From positions 1-36,465 of the forward strand of contig JANQML010000378.1 of the NCBI GenBank assembly GCA_028280105.1: 36,465 bases of DNA. The letters are read 5' to 3'. This document shows, piece by piece, positions 8,458 to 16,298 of this stretch (positions are counted from its first letter, which is position 1; each line of letters opens with the position of its first letter). The DNA comes from Desulfobacula sp. GTDB taxonomy: Bacteria; Desulfobacterota; Desulfobacteria; Desulfobacterales; Desulfobacteraceae. Made by a program: the position numbers and the translations under genes. The notes under the pieces were generated by a model. It had not been told where the DNA came from, did no database searches, and saw only the letters and a program-made list of their open reading frames with translations.

Positions 8458-9735
8458 ATGCCAGAGATTATATTAATCGGAGCCAACCATAAAACAGCCC
8501 CGGTGGCGCTTAGGGAAAAGCTGTCGTTTTCAGAAGAGGAAACAGAGGCCGCACTTGAAATCTTTAAAAAGGATACCGGTATTAAAGAAGCCATTGTGTT
8601 CTCTACCTGCAACCGGACGGAGATTCTCTATATTCCCGAAACCGGGGATCAGGTGGATCAAGTCATCGCCTTTATTTCAAATTATAAACAGATCGACGTG
8701 GCAGAGTTTAAAAGTGCACTCTATGTGCATCGGGGGGAAATGGCCATCCGGCACCTGTTCAATGTCGCGTCAAGCCTGGACTCAATGGTGGTGGGCGAAC
8801 CCCAGATTTTGGGCCAGATCAAGCAGGCCTATCGAATGGCCGTGGGATGCAACTCGTCCGGTGTTCTGTTAAACCGAATGATGCACAAGGCATTCAGCGT
8901 TGCCAAACGGGTGAGGAAAGAGACCGGAATCGGCGATAACGCCGTTTCCATCAGTTATGCTGCCATTGAACTTGCCAATAAAATTTTTTCAGATTTGTCC
9001 CGGAAAAGTGTCATGCTCCTGGGAGCCGGGGAAATGGCGGAACTGGCGGTCGAGCATCTGATTTCCAACCGGGTGAAAAGGATTCTTGTGGCCAACCGGA
9101 CCTTTAAGAATGCAGTGGAACTGGCGCAGAAGTTTAACGGTCAGGCCGTCGCATTTGAAGAACGTGTTGAAGCCCTTAAAGATGTCGATATCATCATCAG
9201 TTCCACCGGTGCTGCCGATTATGTCATGACGCGCGACGATGTAAAAAAAATAATGAAAAAGAGGCAACATAACACGTTGTTTTTTATCGATATTGCCGTA
9301 CCAAGAGATATTGATCCGAAAATTAATGATATTTCCAACGCCTATGTCTATGATATTGACGATTTGAAGAATATTGTCGAGTCCAATCTTGAGCAGCGGG
9401 GCAAAGAGACCGTCAAAGCCAAACGTTACATTGACGAAGCCGTGGTCAAATTCGAGCAATGGATGGAAAGCCTTGCCATTGTACCGACTATCAAAGCATT
9501 GAACGATAAAATCTCAGCCATTGTGGAGATGGAGTGCAACAAGACCCTTTCCCACCTGAAACACCTCGACCCGAAAGATGTTGAAGCCATTCAACGGATG
9601 TCAAAAGCCATTGCCAGCCGTACCATCCATGATCCGATCCTTTTTTTAAGGAATACCGGGGATCACCGGGATGATTCCCTCTATTTGAACGTTACCCAGC
9701 AACTGTTTAACATAAAAATACCGGAGAAAAACTGA
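8458..9735 (+). CDS. hemA: Glutamyl-tRNA reductase HemA
   Basis: The 425-residue protein is of normal length. It has the catalytic domain with nucleophile C51 in FSTCNRTE (48-55), the signature GEPQILGQIKQAY (113-125), an NADPH-binding domain starting at VMLLGAGEMAEL (185-196) and a C-terminal helical dimerisation domain. It reduces glutamyl-tRNA to glutamate-1-semialdehyde, the first committed step of C5-pathway tetrapyrrole synthesis. It is the third gene of the operon after the siroheme synthase domain and ccsB; hemB, hemC and hemL are not in the window. Confidence 0.95.
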   Translation: MPEIILIGANHKTAPVALREKLSFSEEETEAALEIFKKDTGIKEAIVFSTCNRTEILYIPETGDQVDQVIAFISNYKQIDVAEFKSALYVHRGEMAIRHLFNVASSLDSMVVGEPQILGQIKQAYRMAVGCNSSGVLLNRMMHKAFSVAKRVRKETGIGDNAVSISYAAIELANKIFSDLSRKSVMLLGAGEMAELAVEHLISNRVKRILVANRTFKNAVELAQKFNGQAVAFEERVEALKDVDIIISSTGAADYVMTRDDVKKIMKKRQHNTLFFIDIAVPRDIDPKINDISNAYVYDIDDLKNIVESNLEQRGKETVKAKRYIDEAVVKFEQWMESLAIVPTIKALNDKISAIVEMECNKTLSHLKHLDPKDVEAIQRMSKAIASRTIHDPILFLRNTGDHRDDSLYLNVTQQLFNIKIPEKN

Positions 9736-9781
9736 TCTGCAGGTATCCCAATAATTCAAGGCCGGGTTTGATTTTTAATAC

Positions 9782-9809
9782 TTTACTTTTTATTAAATTT
9801 TTGTATACT
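9782..9809 (+). promoter_or_regulatory. Candidate promoter for the dksA-like gene
   Basis: TTTACT (9782-9787) and TATACT (9804-9809) with a 16-base spacer lie in an AT-rich gap of 123 bases after hemA. The predicted start would be about 40 bases before the ATG of the DksA-like gene. Confidence 0.45.
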
Positions 9810-9858
9810 ATCTTATTCTGATATTTTTCATTACCATTAAAGATGAAGGGCAAAAACA

Positions 9859-10221
9859 ATGAAAAAAGAAGATTTGGAATTTTTTAAAAATCTTTTAGAG
9901 GACAGGCTGAATGAGCTGCTCTCCCATGCTGACAATACCGTGACGGGAATGACCAAGCCCAAAGAGAATTTTGCAGACCCCACTGACAGGGCGTCCCATG
10001 AAGCGGAACGAAGCTTTGAGTTGCGGATTCGGGACCGTGAGCATAAATTGATAAAAAAAATTAAAAAAGCCCTGAATCGCATTGATAACGGAACATTTGG
10101 AGTCTGCGAAGCCTGTGAAGAGGATATTTCATTAAATCGGTTGAAAGCCAGACCGGTAACCACCCAGTGTATTGAGTGTAAAACCCGTGAAGAGGATATG
10201 GAGAAATCCCTTGGTATTTAA
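9859..10221 (+). CDS. dksA: DksA/TraR-family zinc-finger transcription factor
   Basis: The 120-residue protein has an N-terminal coiled coil carrying the DPTDRA segment (40-45). This matches the DxxDxA tip motif that DksA inserts into the RNA polymerase secondary channel. A four-cysteine zinc finger follows (C83, C86, C104, C107). DksA works with ppGpp to repress rRNA promoters and activate amino-acid promoters. The length is close to the short DksA forms of deltaproteobacteria, so a DksA-type function is likelier than plasmid TraR. The PHP-RNase III gene starts 19 bases downstream, so cotranscription is likely. Confidence 0.88.
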   Translation: MKKEDLEFFKNLLEDRLNELLSHADNTVTGMTKPKENFADPTDRASHEAERSFELRIRDREHKLIKKIKKALNRIDNGTFGVCEACEEDISLNRLKARPVTTQCIECKTREEDMEKSLGI

Positions 10222-10240
10222 CCGGTGATAGACGATTCTT

Positions 10241-11800
10241 TTGATTGACCTTCACGTACATTCCACTGCATCAGACGGGTCCCTTTCCGTTCCGGAGATT
10301 TTGGCTCTGGCTCAAAAAAACGGCATCAGGGCCCTTTCCATCACCGATCACGATACCATTGACGGTATCAAAGAATTGGTGCTTCAATCCATTAAAACCG
10401 ACATCGATTATATCACAGGCGTTGAAATCTCCTGTGAGCCGCCCAAAGGATTTGAAACCCTGGGAAGTATTCACATGCTCGGGTATGGATTCAGTATTTA
10501 CGATTCAGGATTGAACCACATTCTGGGTAAAGCAAAGACGGCCCGGACCAGCCGCAATCCGAAAATCATTGAAAAACTGAACCGGATCGGATTTGACATC
10601 ACCATGGAACAGGTGGAGTCCAGGTTTGGCGCCCATCAGACCGGGCGGCCGCATATCGCTGAATTCATGAAAGAAAAGGGCTATGTCTCCTCCTTTTCCG
10701 AAGCCTTTGATAAATACCTGGGTAAAAATAAACCCGGTTATGTGGATAAATATAAGGTCTCTTGCCAAAAGGCGATTCAAACCATTCGGGATGCCGGTGG
10801 AATAGCGGTTCTGGCGCATCCCGGACTGTTGAATTTTTCACGGACCGGTCAGGATGAAGAATTGCTCGACACATTGATCGGCTGGGGGCTGGAGGGGCTG
10901 GAAGTTTTTTATTCAGACCACGATGAAAAACGAACCCGATATTATCATGATATGGCGACAAGAAAAAAAATACTGGAAACCGGGGGCTCCGATTTTCACG
11001 GTTCGTTTAATAAAGGGGTCAGCCTCGGGACGGGTAAGGGGAAACTCTATGTTGATTATTCTTTGTATAAAAAAATTGTAAACCGGTTGGATAAGAATAG
11101 TAAAGAGATGGATTTACATATACTGGAAAAAAATATCGGCTATTCTTTCAAGGATCGGTCCTTACTTGAAAATGCCCTGTGCCACCGCTCTTATTTAAAT
11201 GAGAACCCGGATTCATGCCTCACCGACAATGAACGGCTTGAGTTTTTAGGGGATGCCGTGGTCGGGCTCTGTATCGGTCAGGTGCTGATGGAAGCAAGCC
11301 CCCTGAAAAAGGAAGGGGAATTGTCAAAACTCCGGTCCGGTCTGGTAAGCGAGCCCGGGCTGGCCGTCATTGCACGGGCAATTGATCTGGGACGATTCAT
11401 CAAGCTTGGAAAAGGGGAGAGTCTGTCCCGCGGATATGAAAAGAATTCAATCCTCTCCGATACATTTGAAGCCGTGGTAGCGGCCATATACCTGGACTCT
11501 GATTTTAACACGGTCTACGATCTGCTGAATGGTCTTTTTAAATCCTCCCTGGAACAATTGCTGTCAAAAGAAAAGGTGGTGGATTACAAAAGTATGCTCC
11601 AGGAACATGCTCAGGAATCCGGCACCATTATTCCCCAATACCGGGTTCAAAATGAAACCGGGCCGGACCATGATAAAACATTTGAAGTCTGGGTTGAATT
11701 GTTCGACACCCGGGCCAAGGGGCTGGGCCGCACTAAAAAAGCGGCGGAGCAGGATGCCGCTCAAAATGCCCTGATGCTTCTGGGCAAAAAACAATTGTGA
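10241..11800 (+). CDS. PHP-domain phosphoesterase (YciV/RNase AM type) fused to ribonuclease III
   Basis: One uninterrupted 519-residue frame joins two complete enzymes. Residues 1-285 are a PHP phosphoesterase: H5/H7, D12, TDHDTIDG (35-42), E62, H78, LAHPG (191-195) and GGSDFHG (248-254), with the GRPH insertion of the YciV/TrpH subfamily, which includes 5'-3' exoribonuclease and nucleotide phosphatase activities. Residues 290-519 are RNase III: signature NERLEFLGDA (330-339), catalytic E334, D338, D407 and E410, then a dsRNA-binding domain (about 447-516). The start is TTG 10241, since a TAG lies at 10229 in the same frame; the site has only a weak ribosome binding sequence. M290 (ATG 11108) could start a 230-residue free RNase III, but lacks a well-spaced Shine-Dalgarno. 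The last four bases overlap the next start. Confidence 0.9.
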   Translation: MIDLHVHSTASDGSLSVPEILALAQKNGIRALSITDHDTIDGIKELVLQSIKTDIDYITGVEISCEPPKGFETLGSIHMLGYGFSIYDSGLNHILGKAKTARTSRNPKIIEKLNRIGFDITMEQVESRFGAHQTGRPHIAEFMKEKGYVSSFSEAFDKYLGKNKPGYVDKYKVSCQKAIQTIRDAGGIAVLAHPGLLNFSRTGQDEELLDTLIGWGLEGLEVFYSDHDEKRTRYYHDMATRKKILETGGSDFHGSFNKGVSLGTGKGKLYVDYSLYKKIVNRLDKNSKEMDLHILEKNIGYSFKDRSLLENALCHRSYLNENPDSCLTDNERLEFLGDAVVGLCIGQVLMEASPLKKEGELSKLRSGLVSEPGLAVIARAIDLGRFIKLGKGESLSRGYEKNSILSDTFEAVVAAIYLDSDFNTVYDLLNGLFKSSLEQLLSKEKVVDYKSMLQEHAQESGTIIPQYRVQNETGPDHDKTFEVWVELFDTRAKGLGRTKKAAEQDAAQNALMLLGKKQL

Positions 11801-12843
11801 ACAAATCCCTTGTTATCCCGGTTTTTATCCCCCATTCCGGTTGCCCCCACCAATGTGCATTCTGTAACCAATCAATCATCACATCTCAAGCTTCCGGGGT
11901 GCCGGATCAACAGGCCATACACCGGGTGATCGATCAATATCTCAGCTATCAAGGAAACCGGCAACGTGTTGAAATTGCGTTTTTCGGCGGTAATTTTCTG
12001 GGGCTTCCTTCAGATATCATTGAGAGTCTGCTTGAGGGTGTTAAGGGGTATCTGAGGAATGGAAAAATCCATGGCATACGGTTCTCCACCCGTCCGGACA
12101 CCATTACCCGGAGAAAATTAGACCTGATCCGGCCCTATCCGATAACAGTAGTTGAACTGGGGGTCCAATCCATGAACAACCGGGTGTTATCCCGTGTTAA
12201 GAGAGGGCATACGGAAAATGATACCCGACATGCGGTCCGGATGCTGAAAGAATACAGGTATTCCGTGGGAGTGCAGGTCATGACAGGACTTCCGGGTGAT
12301 ACCCCGGTCTCTTTAATGGAGAGTACCCGAAAGGTGGCGGCTCTAGAGCCTGAGGTCGCCCGGATTTATCCCCTGCTGGTGCTGAAAGGAAGTCTGCTGG
12401 AGCAGTGGTACCGGGCCGGTGAATATACCCCCCCGGACCTGGATGAGAGTATTTCGCTTTGTAAAGAGATGCTCCATATCTTTCATTCACACCAGGTAAG
12501 GGTGATCCGGGTGGGGTTACAGACCGGTGAGTCCATGGCGGATAAATCCGCTGTTCTGTCAGGGCCGTGGCATCCGGCATTCGGCCACCTTGTTTTTTCC
12601 CGGATGATGCGTGACAAAACCATGGGCGAAATTGATGCGGTTTTATCGGAATACCAAAAAAATTCGGATTCAATTATCCCGCAATCCGTCTCCCTGGTGG
12701 TCCACTCCCGGTCCGAATCCCGTTTGAGAGGGGACAGGAACGAGAACATCAGGCACCTGGAAATAAGATATCCCCGTATTGACTTTCGCATTTTAAAAGA
12801 TGACGCTGTTCCCGTTGACGGGGTTAAGGTTCGGGCCGGTTAA
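11797..12843 (+). CDS. Radical SAM protein (Elp3/coproporphyrinogen-oxidase-like class, no HAT domain)
   Basis: The 348-residue protein carries the [4Fe-4S] motif CPHQCAFC (C16, C20, C23), followed by a GGN segment (FFGGNF) and an Elp3/MiaB-like barrel with STRPD and ELGVQSM motifs. It is an Elp3-like radical SAM core without the acetyltransferase domain; the substrate is unknown. The GTG start overlaps the stop of the PHP-RNase III gene in a GTGA, so the two are translationally coupled. That hints at a role linked to RNA, such as modification, which is an inference. It ends 23 bases before the convergent argP gene. Confidence 0.85.
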   Translation: MNKSLVIPVFIPHSGCPHQCAFCNQSIITSQASGVPDQQAIHRVIDQYLSYQGNRQRVEIAFFGGNFLGLPSDIIESLLEGVKGYLRNGKIHGIRFSTRPDTITRRKLDLIRPYPITVVELGVQSMNNRVLSRVKRGHTENDTRHAVRMLKEYRYSVGVQVMTGLPGDTPVSLMESTRKVAALEPEVARIYPLLVLKGSLLEQWYRAGEYTPPDLDESISLCKEMLHIFHSHQVRVIRVGLQTGESMADKSAVLSGPWHPAFGHLVFSRMMRDKTMGEIDAVLSEYQKNSDSIIPQSVSLVVHSRSESRLRGDRNENIRHLEIRYPRIDFRILKDDAVPVDGVKVRAG

Positions 12844-12866
12844 CGCGTTTTTAAAAACGGAGCCGT

Positions 12867-13760
12867 TTATTTCACGGTTTCGATCCTTGTAAATCCCTTG
12901 ACCAGTTCCCGGGTAAAGAGTTGCAGCAGCCTGGAGTTTAAATTCCAGCAGTGCCAGTATAGTTTTACGATGACTTTCTCATCCGGGACAAGGTCCACGA
13001 GCCGATTCCGACTTACAAGGTCGGCGCTTTGCGAATCAGGAACCATGCCATAGGCAATTCCGTTTTTAAGCAGGTGGATAAACATGGCAGATGAGGGCAC
13101 ATAGTGCATGGGCGTGCCGCTGATTTTTTTGTTGAATTTCTGAAAAAACAACTGGGAGTTGAGCATGTCCTTTCGGTTAAAGCAGATACCCGGGGCGGAT
13201 TTAAGACTCTTTTCATTCAAGCCGTCCGGGAACCATTTTTCTATAAACTGTGGTGAAGCGTACATGCCGTAGGATACATTCCCGATTTTTTCAATCCGGC
13301 ATCCCTGGATGGCTGTCTGCCTCGTGCTGATACATGCCAGGACCTTGCCGTCCCTCAGCAGTCGATGGGTTTGATCCTGATCATCCACAAACAGATCCAG
13401 CACTATTTTTTCCCGGTCCAGCACCGGCTGGATTGCATCAAAAAACCAGGTATCCAGGGAGTCGGCGTTGACACCGATGGGGATTGAAATAAAAGCATCT
13501 CCGGCTTCCGGTGAAAGAGAACGTTTAAAATCATCTTCTATGTGTTTGATCTGATGATAGAGTTTGAGAACCTTTTTTCCGGAATCGGTGGGAACCGGCG
13601 GTGTGGTGCGCAGCAAGAGGATTTGGCCGAATTGCTCTTCCAGCAGTTTCACCCGCTGTGATATGGCGGACTGGCTGATATGCATCTTTAGTGATGCTTT
13701 TTCAAACCCTTCTTCCTGCACCACCATGGCAAACGCCCGGATCAGTTTATAGTCAAACAT
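12867..13760 (-). CDS. argP: LysR-family regulator, ArgP (IciA)-like
   Basis: The 297-residue LysR protein has an N-terminal helix-turn-helix (about 3-60) with GFEKASLKMHISQSAISQRV, followed by LLLRTTPPVPT, which closely matches the ArgP signature RTxPPxPT. The effector domain contains NADSLDTWF, also characteristic of ArgP. ArgP senses lysine and arginine and activates argO and related genes. Consistent with this, a truncated LysE/ArgO-family exporter is encoded divergently, with a 12-base inverted repeat between the two. The regulator itself looks intact. Confidence 0.87.
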   Translation of the reverse strand: MFDYKLIRAFAMVVQEEGFEKASLKMHISQSAISQRVKLLEEQFGQILLLRTTPPVPTDSGKKVLKLYHQIKHIEDDFKRSLSPEAGDAFISIPIGVNADSLDTWFFDAIQPVLDREKIVLDLFVDDQDQTHRLLRDGKVLACISTRQTAIQGCRIEKIGNVSYGMYASPQFIEKWFPDGLNEKSLKSAPGICFNRKDMLNSQLFFQKFNKKISGTPMHYVPSSAMFIHLLKNGIAYGMVPDSQSADLVSRNRLVDLVPDEKVIVKLYWHCWNLNSRLLQLFTRELVKGFTRIETVK

Positions 13761-13794
13761 CTCTATCCTGCCGGTAAAGTGAATTTAAATTTAT

Positions 13795-13834
13795 AAGTAA
13801 AATTAATGAATCATGAAAATCTTTAATTTTACTT
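13795..13834. promoter_or_regulatory. 12-base inverted repeat in the argP-argO intergenic region (likely ArgP operator)
   Basis: AAGTAAAATTAA (13795-13806) and its exact reverse complement TTAATTTTACTT (13823-13834) are separated by 16 bases. The dyad starts 35 bases upstream of argP, and its right arm covers the -35 of the argO-remnant promoter. LysR-type regulators bind dyads in divergent intergenic regions, so this is a strong candidate for the ArgP site; the binding itself is inferred. Confidence 0.55.
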
Positions 13835-13854
13835 TTTAAACCCCTTACTATAAG
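13827..13854 (+). promoter_or_regulatory. Promoter remaining in front of the argO remnant
   Basis: TTTTAC (13827-13832), a 16-base spacer and TATAAG (13849-13854) are followed by a strong AAGGAGG at 13869-13875. The -35 overlaps the right arm of the inverted repeat, as expected for a regulator-controlled promoter. Confidence 0.5.
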
Positions 13855-13880
13855 ATCCCTCCAAAATCAAGGAGGTTCAG

Positions 13881-14120
13881 ATCGGTAACCTAATGCTGAT
13901 CGGGAGTATCAGCGGGCAGTTTTCAGGTGAAAAAAAGGTGTTGTTTGTTATTGGCGCCTGTTCTGCCTCCATTGTATGGTTTTTTTCTTTGAGCCTGGCC
14001 GGATCATTGATGCGGCCGATGTTTGAAAAACCGGTGGTCTGGAAAATCTTGGACGGGTGTATCGGTGTCATCATGTGGGGGATCGCCTTCTCGATCTGGC
14101 CGGATGCCGCTGTTTCATAG
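13881..14120 (+). pseudogene. argO: Truncated LysE/ArgO-family amino-acid exporter (C-terminal third only)
   Basis: The open frame ending at 14120 encodes about 80 residues that align with the C-terminal part of ArgO: LMLIGSISGQF, then GACSASIVWFFSLSLAG, then a last membrane segment with DGCIGVIMWGIAFSIW. Family members have about 200 residues, so roughly the first 120 are missing. A strong AAGGAGG ends 5 bases before 13881, exactly where a start codon would be expected. The codon there is ATC, followed directly by mid-protein sequence, as if a deletion ran from inside the start codon. The first in-frame ATG (13893) is 17 bases from the ribosome binding site, too far for good initiation. A functional short protein is possible but unlikely. 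Confidence 0.75.
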
Positions 14121-14517
14121 TGTGTTAAAAAGTAGCGGGCTGTTATTTGGAAGCACACGGCACAGCTATGGCTGAACGCATTCATCAAAGATGCGGTTTG
14201 TTGTTTAGAAGGCTTAACCCGTTGTAATAAAATTCGTTTCTTTTACTTTTTGGAGTCCTTCCATTAAGAGCCATACCTGTTTGCACTTGACGTTAATAGG
14301 TATTGTTCTCCTTGTTGTCCTGTGATATGTAACCTTTACTCAGTAAAACCTTGTTCCAGGTAGAGAACGGCGGATACCGGGGCTATAGAGCGAAAAGACC
14401 TTTTCATAACGTTCTTTTTGCCTGTCCGCTGCGGGAAGAATCTGCGTATTTAAACCTGGAACCGATGAATGTTGGATAATGATTTTTTTCAGGTACCATT
14501 AAAAAAAGGAGTAAAAA
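14121..14517 (+). other. 397-base interval without a gene, leader of the amino-acid ABC operon
   Basis: No ORF with coding character was found on either strand. The interval contains a second copy of the argO promoter element (14241-14269), a TTGACG at about 14288 without a partner -10, and a short GAAA/TTTC hairpin around 14391-14407. No lysine, glycine or T-box riboswitch pattern was recognised. A strong AAAGGAG stands 6 bases before the binding-protein start. Part of the interval may be debris from the event that truncated argO. Confidence 0.5.
14241..14269 (+). promoter_or_regulatory. Second copy of the argO promoter element upstream of the ABC transporter
   Basis: Bases 14241-14269 match 13827-13855 at 22 of 29 positions without gaps. 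They share TTTTACTTTTT, then CCTT, then TAAGA, all at identical spacing. It could serve as the transporter promoter, about 240 bases before the first gene, and as a target for the neighbouring ArgP-like regulator. The left arm of the inverted repeat is only partly present (TAAAATT, 14228-14234), at different spacing. Confidence 0.4.
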
Positions 14518-15318
14518 ATGAAAAAGTTAGCACTCTTATTGGCTGTCATCGTCGCCTTGTTTACCGTTCAGATCGGCAGTGTTTCTGCCGGCCAGCTTGA
14601 TGAAATTCAAAAACGTGGTACCTTGCGTGTCGGCCTGGAACCCGGATACATGCCGTTTGAGCTAACCAGTAAAAAGGGAGAAATCATCGGATTCGATGTG
14701 GATATGGCCAAGCGAATGGCAAAGGCAATGGGTGTCAAACTTGAACTGGTGTCCACGGCCTGGGACGGGATTATTCCGGCTCTGCTCACCGATAAATTCG
14801 ATATTATTATGTCGGGTATGACCCTGACCCAGGAAAGAAATTTAAGCATCAACTTTGCAAAACCCTATGTCACTATCGGGCAGACCATGCTTGTCAACAA
14901 AAAACATGAAGGAAAAGTGAGCTCATATAAAGACCTTAACAGTCCTGAATTTACGGTAGGTTCCAAACTGGGGACAACCGGTGAACAGGCTACGAAAAGA
15001 ATGATCGGCAATGCGAAATATATCTCCTATGAAACCGAGCAGGAAGGTGTTTTGGAATTGGTAAACGGTAAAATCGATGCCTTTATTTATGACCTGCCTT
15101 TCAACGTTGTTGCTTACGGGCAGAAAGGCGCCGGAAAAATCTTTCATGTCGACACGCCCTTTACGTCTGAACCGATTGCATGGGCCGTACGAAAAGGGGA
15201 TTATGACTTTATCAACTGGCTGAATAATTTTCTTCACCAGGTTAAAATTGACGGCACCTATGACAAAATTTATAAAAAATGGTTTCAGGATGATGCGTGG
15301 ATGAAAGAAATTCAATAA
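14518..15318 (+). CDS. Polar amino-acid ABC transporter, periplasmic binding protein (SBP family 3)
   Basis: The 266-residue protein has a clear signal peptide (about 1-24, ending VSAG). The mature chain follows the family-3 pattern: GTLRVGLEPGYMPFE, GFDVDMAKRMAKAMG, WDGIIPALLTDKFDIIMSGMT and a C-terminal DGTYDKIYKKWF. It would capture a polar amino acid in the periplasm for the permease and ATPase encoded next. The ligand cannot be read from sequence. The upstream ArgP regulator and argO remnant make a basic amino acid worth considering, whereas GlnH-type features equally allow glutamine. The ribosome binding site AAAGGAG is strong. Confidence 0.9.
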   Translation: MKKLALLLAVIVALFTVQIGSVSAGQLDEIQKRGTLRVGLEPGYMPFELTSKKGEIIGFDVDMAKRMAKAMGVKLELVSTAWDGIIPALLTDKFDIIMSGMTLTQERNLSINFAKPYVTIGQTMLVNKKHEGKVSSYKDLNSPEFTVGSKLGTTGEQATKRMIGNAKYISYETEQEGVLELVNGKIDAFIYDLPFNVVAYGQKGAGKIFHVDTPFTSEPIAWAVRKGDYDFINWLNNFLHQVKIDGTYDKIYKKWFQDDAWMKEIQ

Positions 15319-15338
15319 GAAGGGGTGGGTAAGAATCC

Positions 15339-16298
15339 GTGAAAATACCACAACACAGTATCATCTGGAAACTTCTTCTGGCAGTCATCCTGTTGGGGAC
15401 GGCTGCCGCCACCTGGGGAGCCGTGGCAAAAATCGACTATGTCTGGCGATGGCAACGGGTTCCCCAGTACTTTGTCTACCAGTCTGAAGAGGTTGAAAAG
15501 ATTGCATTTGACGGACAGGTGGAAACACTGACGCCCAAAGGTGAGTTAACAAAAGTCCTGACGATTTCAGCCACCGGAGAAGAGCAGGTGCTTGAGGTGG
15601 AAACCCATACTCTGAATGTCTCTCTCGGTGAAGATCTTTTTGAAGGAGATATCATCGGTTCCACCTTTGAATGGCGGCCGGGCCCGCTTTTGACCGGCTT
15701 GTGGACCACTATCTGGATTTCGGCAACCGCCAGTGTGTTTGCGCTTATTATCGGGCTGTTCACCGGTCTTGCAAGGGTGTCGAATAACTATACCCTCAAC
15801 GGTCTTGCCGCAGTATACATTGAATGTATCCGGGGGACGCCGCTGCTGGTCCAGATATTTATCGCCTATTTCTTTCTGGGCACGGTATTTGATTTGAGCC
15901 GGAATGTATGTGGAATCGGGGCTTTGGCTCTTTTTGCAGGGGCATATACGGCTGAGATTGTAAGAGCCGGTATTCAGGCGATTCCAAAAGGCCAGATGGA
16001 GGCGGCCCGGTCCCTTGGACTGTCACTGCCCCAAGCCATGATTGATATCATTTTGCCCCAGGCGTTTAAAAAGATATTGCCGCCGCTTTCCGGTCAGTAT
16101 ATCTCTTTGATAAAGGATTCGTCCCTCGTATCTGTTATTGCCATTACCGATCTGACAAAATCCGGCAGGGAGATCATTACATCGACCTTTGCCACCTTTG
16201 AAGTATGGCTTGTCGTTGCAGCGATGTATCTTGTCATTACTTCTGTGCTCTCACAGTTGGTGTACCATTTGGAACGGAGGCTTGCAATCAGTGATTAA
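15339..16298 (+). CDS. Polar amino-acid ABC transporter permease with N-terminal extracytoplasmic insert
   Basis: The 319-residue protein starts at GTG 15339. One TM segment (about 9-27) is followed by roughly 85 hydrophilic residues that should lie outside the membrane, then a HisM/GlnP-type permease domain. That domain has [34 protein letters not shown] and the EAA loop [20 protein letters not shown], which contacts the ATPase. Standard family members have about 220 residues; the extra length is the insert. It lies 20 bases after the binding-protein gene, and the ATPase start lies within its last codons. Confidence 0.9.
   Translation: MKIPQHSIIWKLLLAVILLGTAAATWGAVAKIDYVWRWQRVPQYFVYQSEEVEKIAFDGQVETLTPKGELTKVLTISATGEEQVLEVETHTLNVSLGEDLFEGDIIGSTFEWRPGPLLTGLWTTIWISATASVFALIIGLFTGLARVSNNYTLNGLAAVYIECIRGTPLLVQIFIAYFFLGTVFDLSRNVCGIGALALFAGAYTAEIVRAGIQAIPKGQMEAARSLGLSLPQAMIDIILPQAFKKILPPLSGQYISLIKDSSLVSVIAITDLTKSGREIITSTFATFEVWLVVAAMYLVITSVLSQLVYHLERRLAISD

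Noticed and set aside
12844-12884. Terminator between the radical SAM gene and argP
   Set aside because: Two overlapping short palindromes (CGTTTTTAAAAACG and AAACGGAGCCGTTT) have loops too small for stable hairpins, and there is no clean T-run.
13877-14188. 103-residue minus-strand frame over the argO remnant
   Set aside because: The plus strand shows clear ArgO similarity, and the antisense frame lacks a start signal and hydrophobic or domain structure of its own.
14270-14517. Riboswitch or T-box in the leader of the amino-acid ABC operon
   Set aside because: No lysine, glycine or T-box core motifs and no terminator hairpin before the ribosome binding site could be identified.
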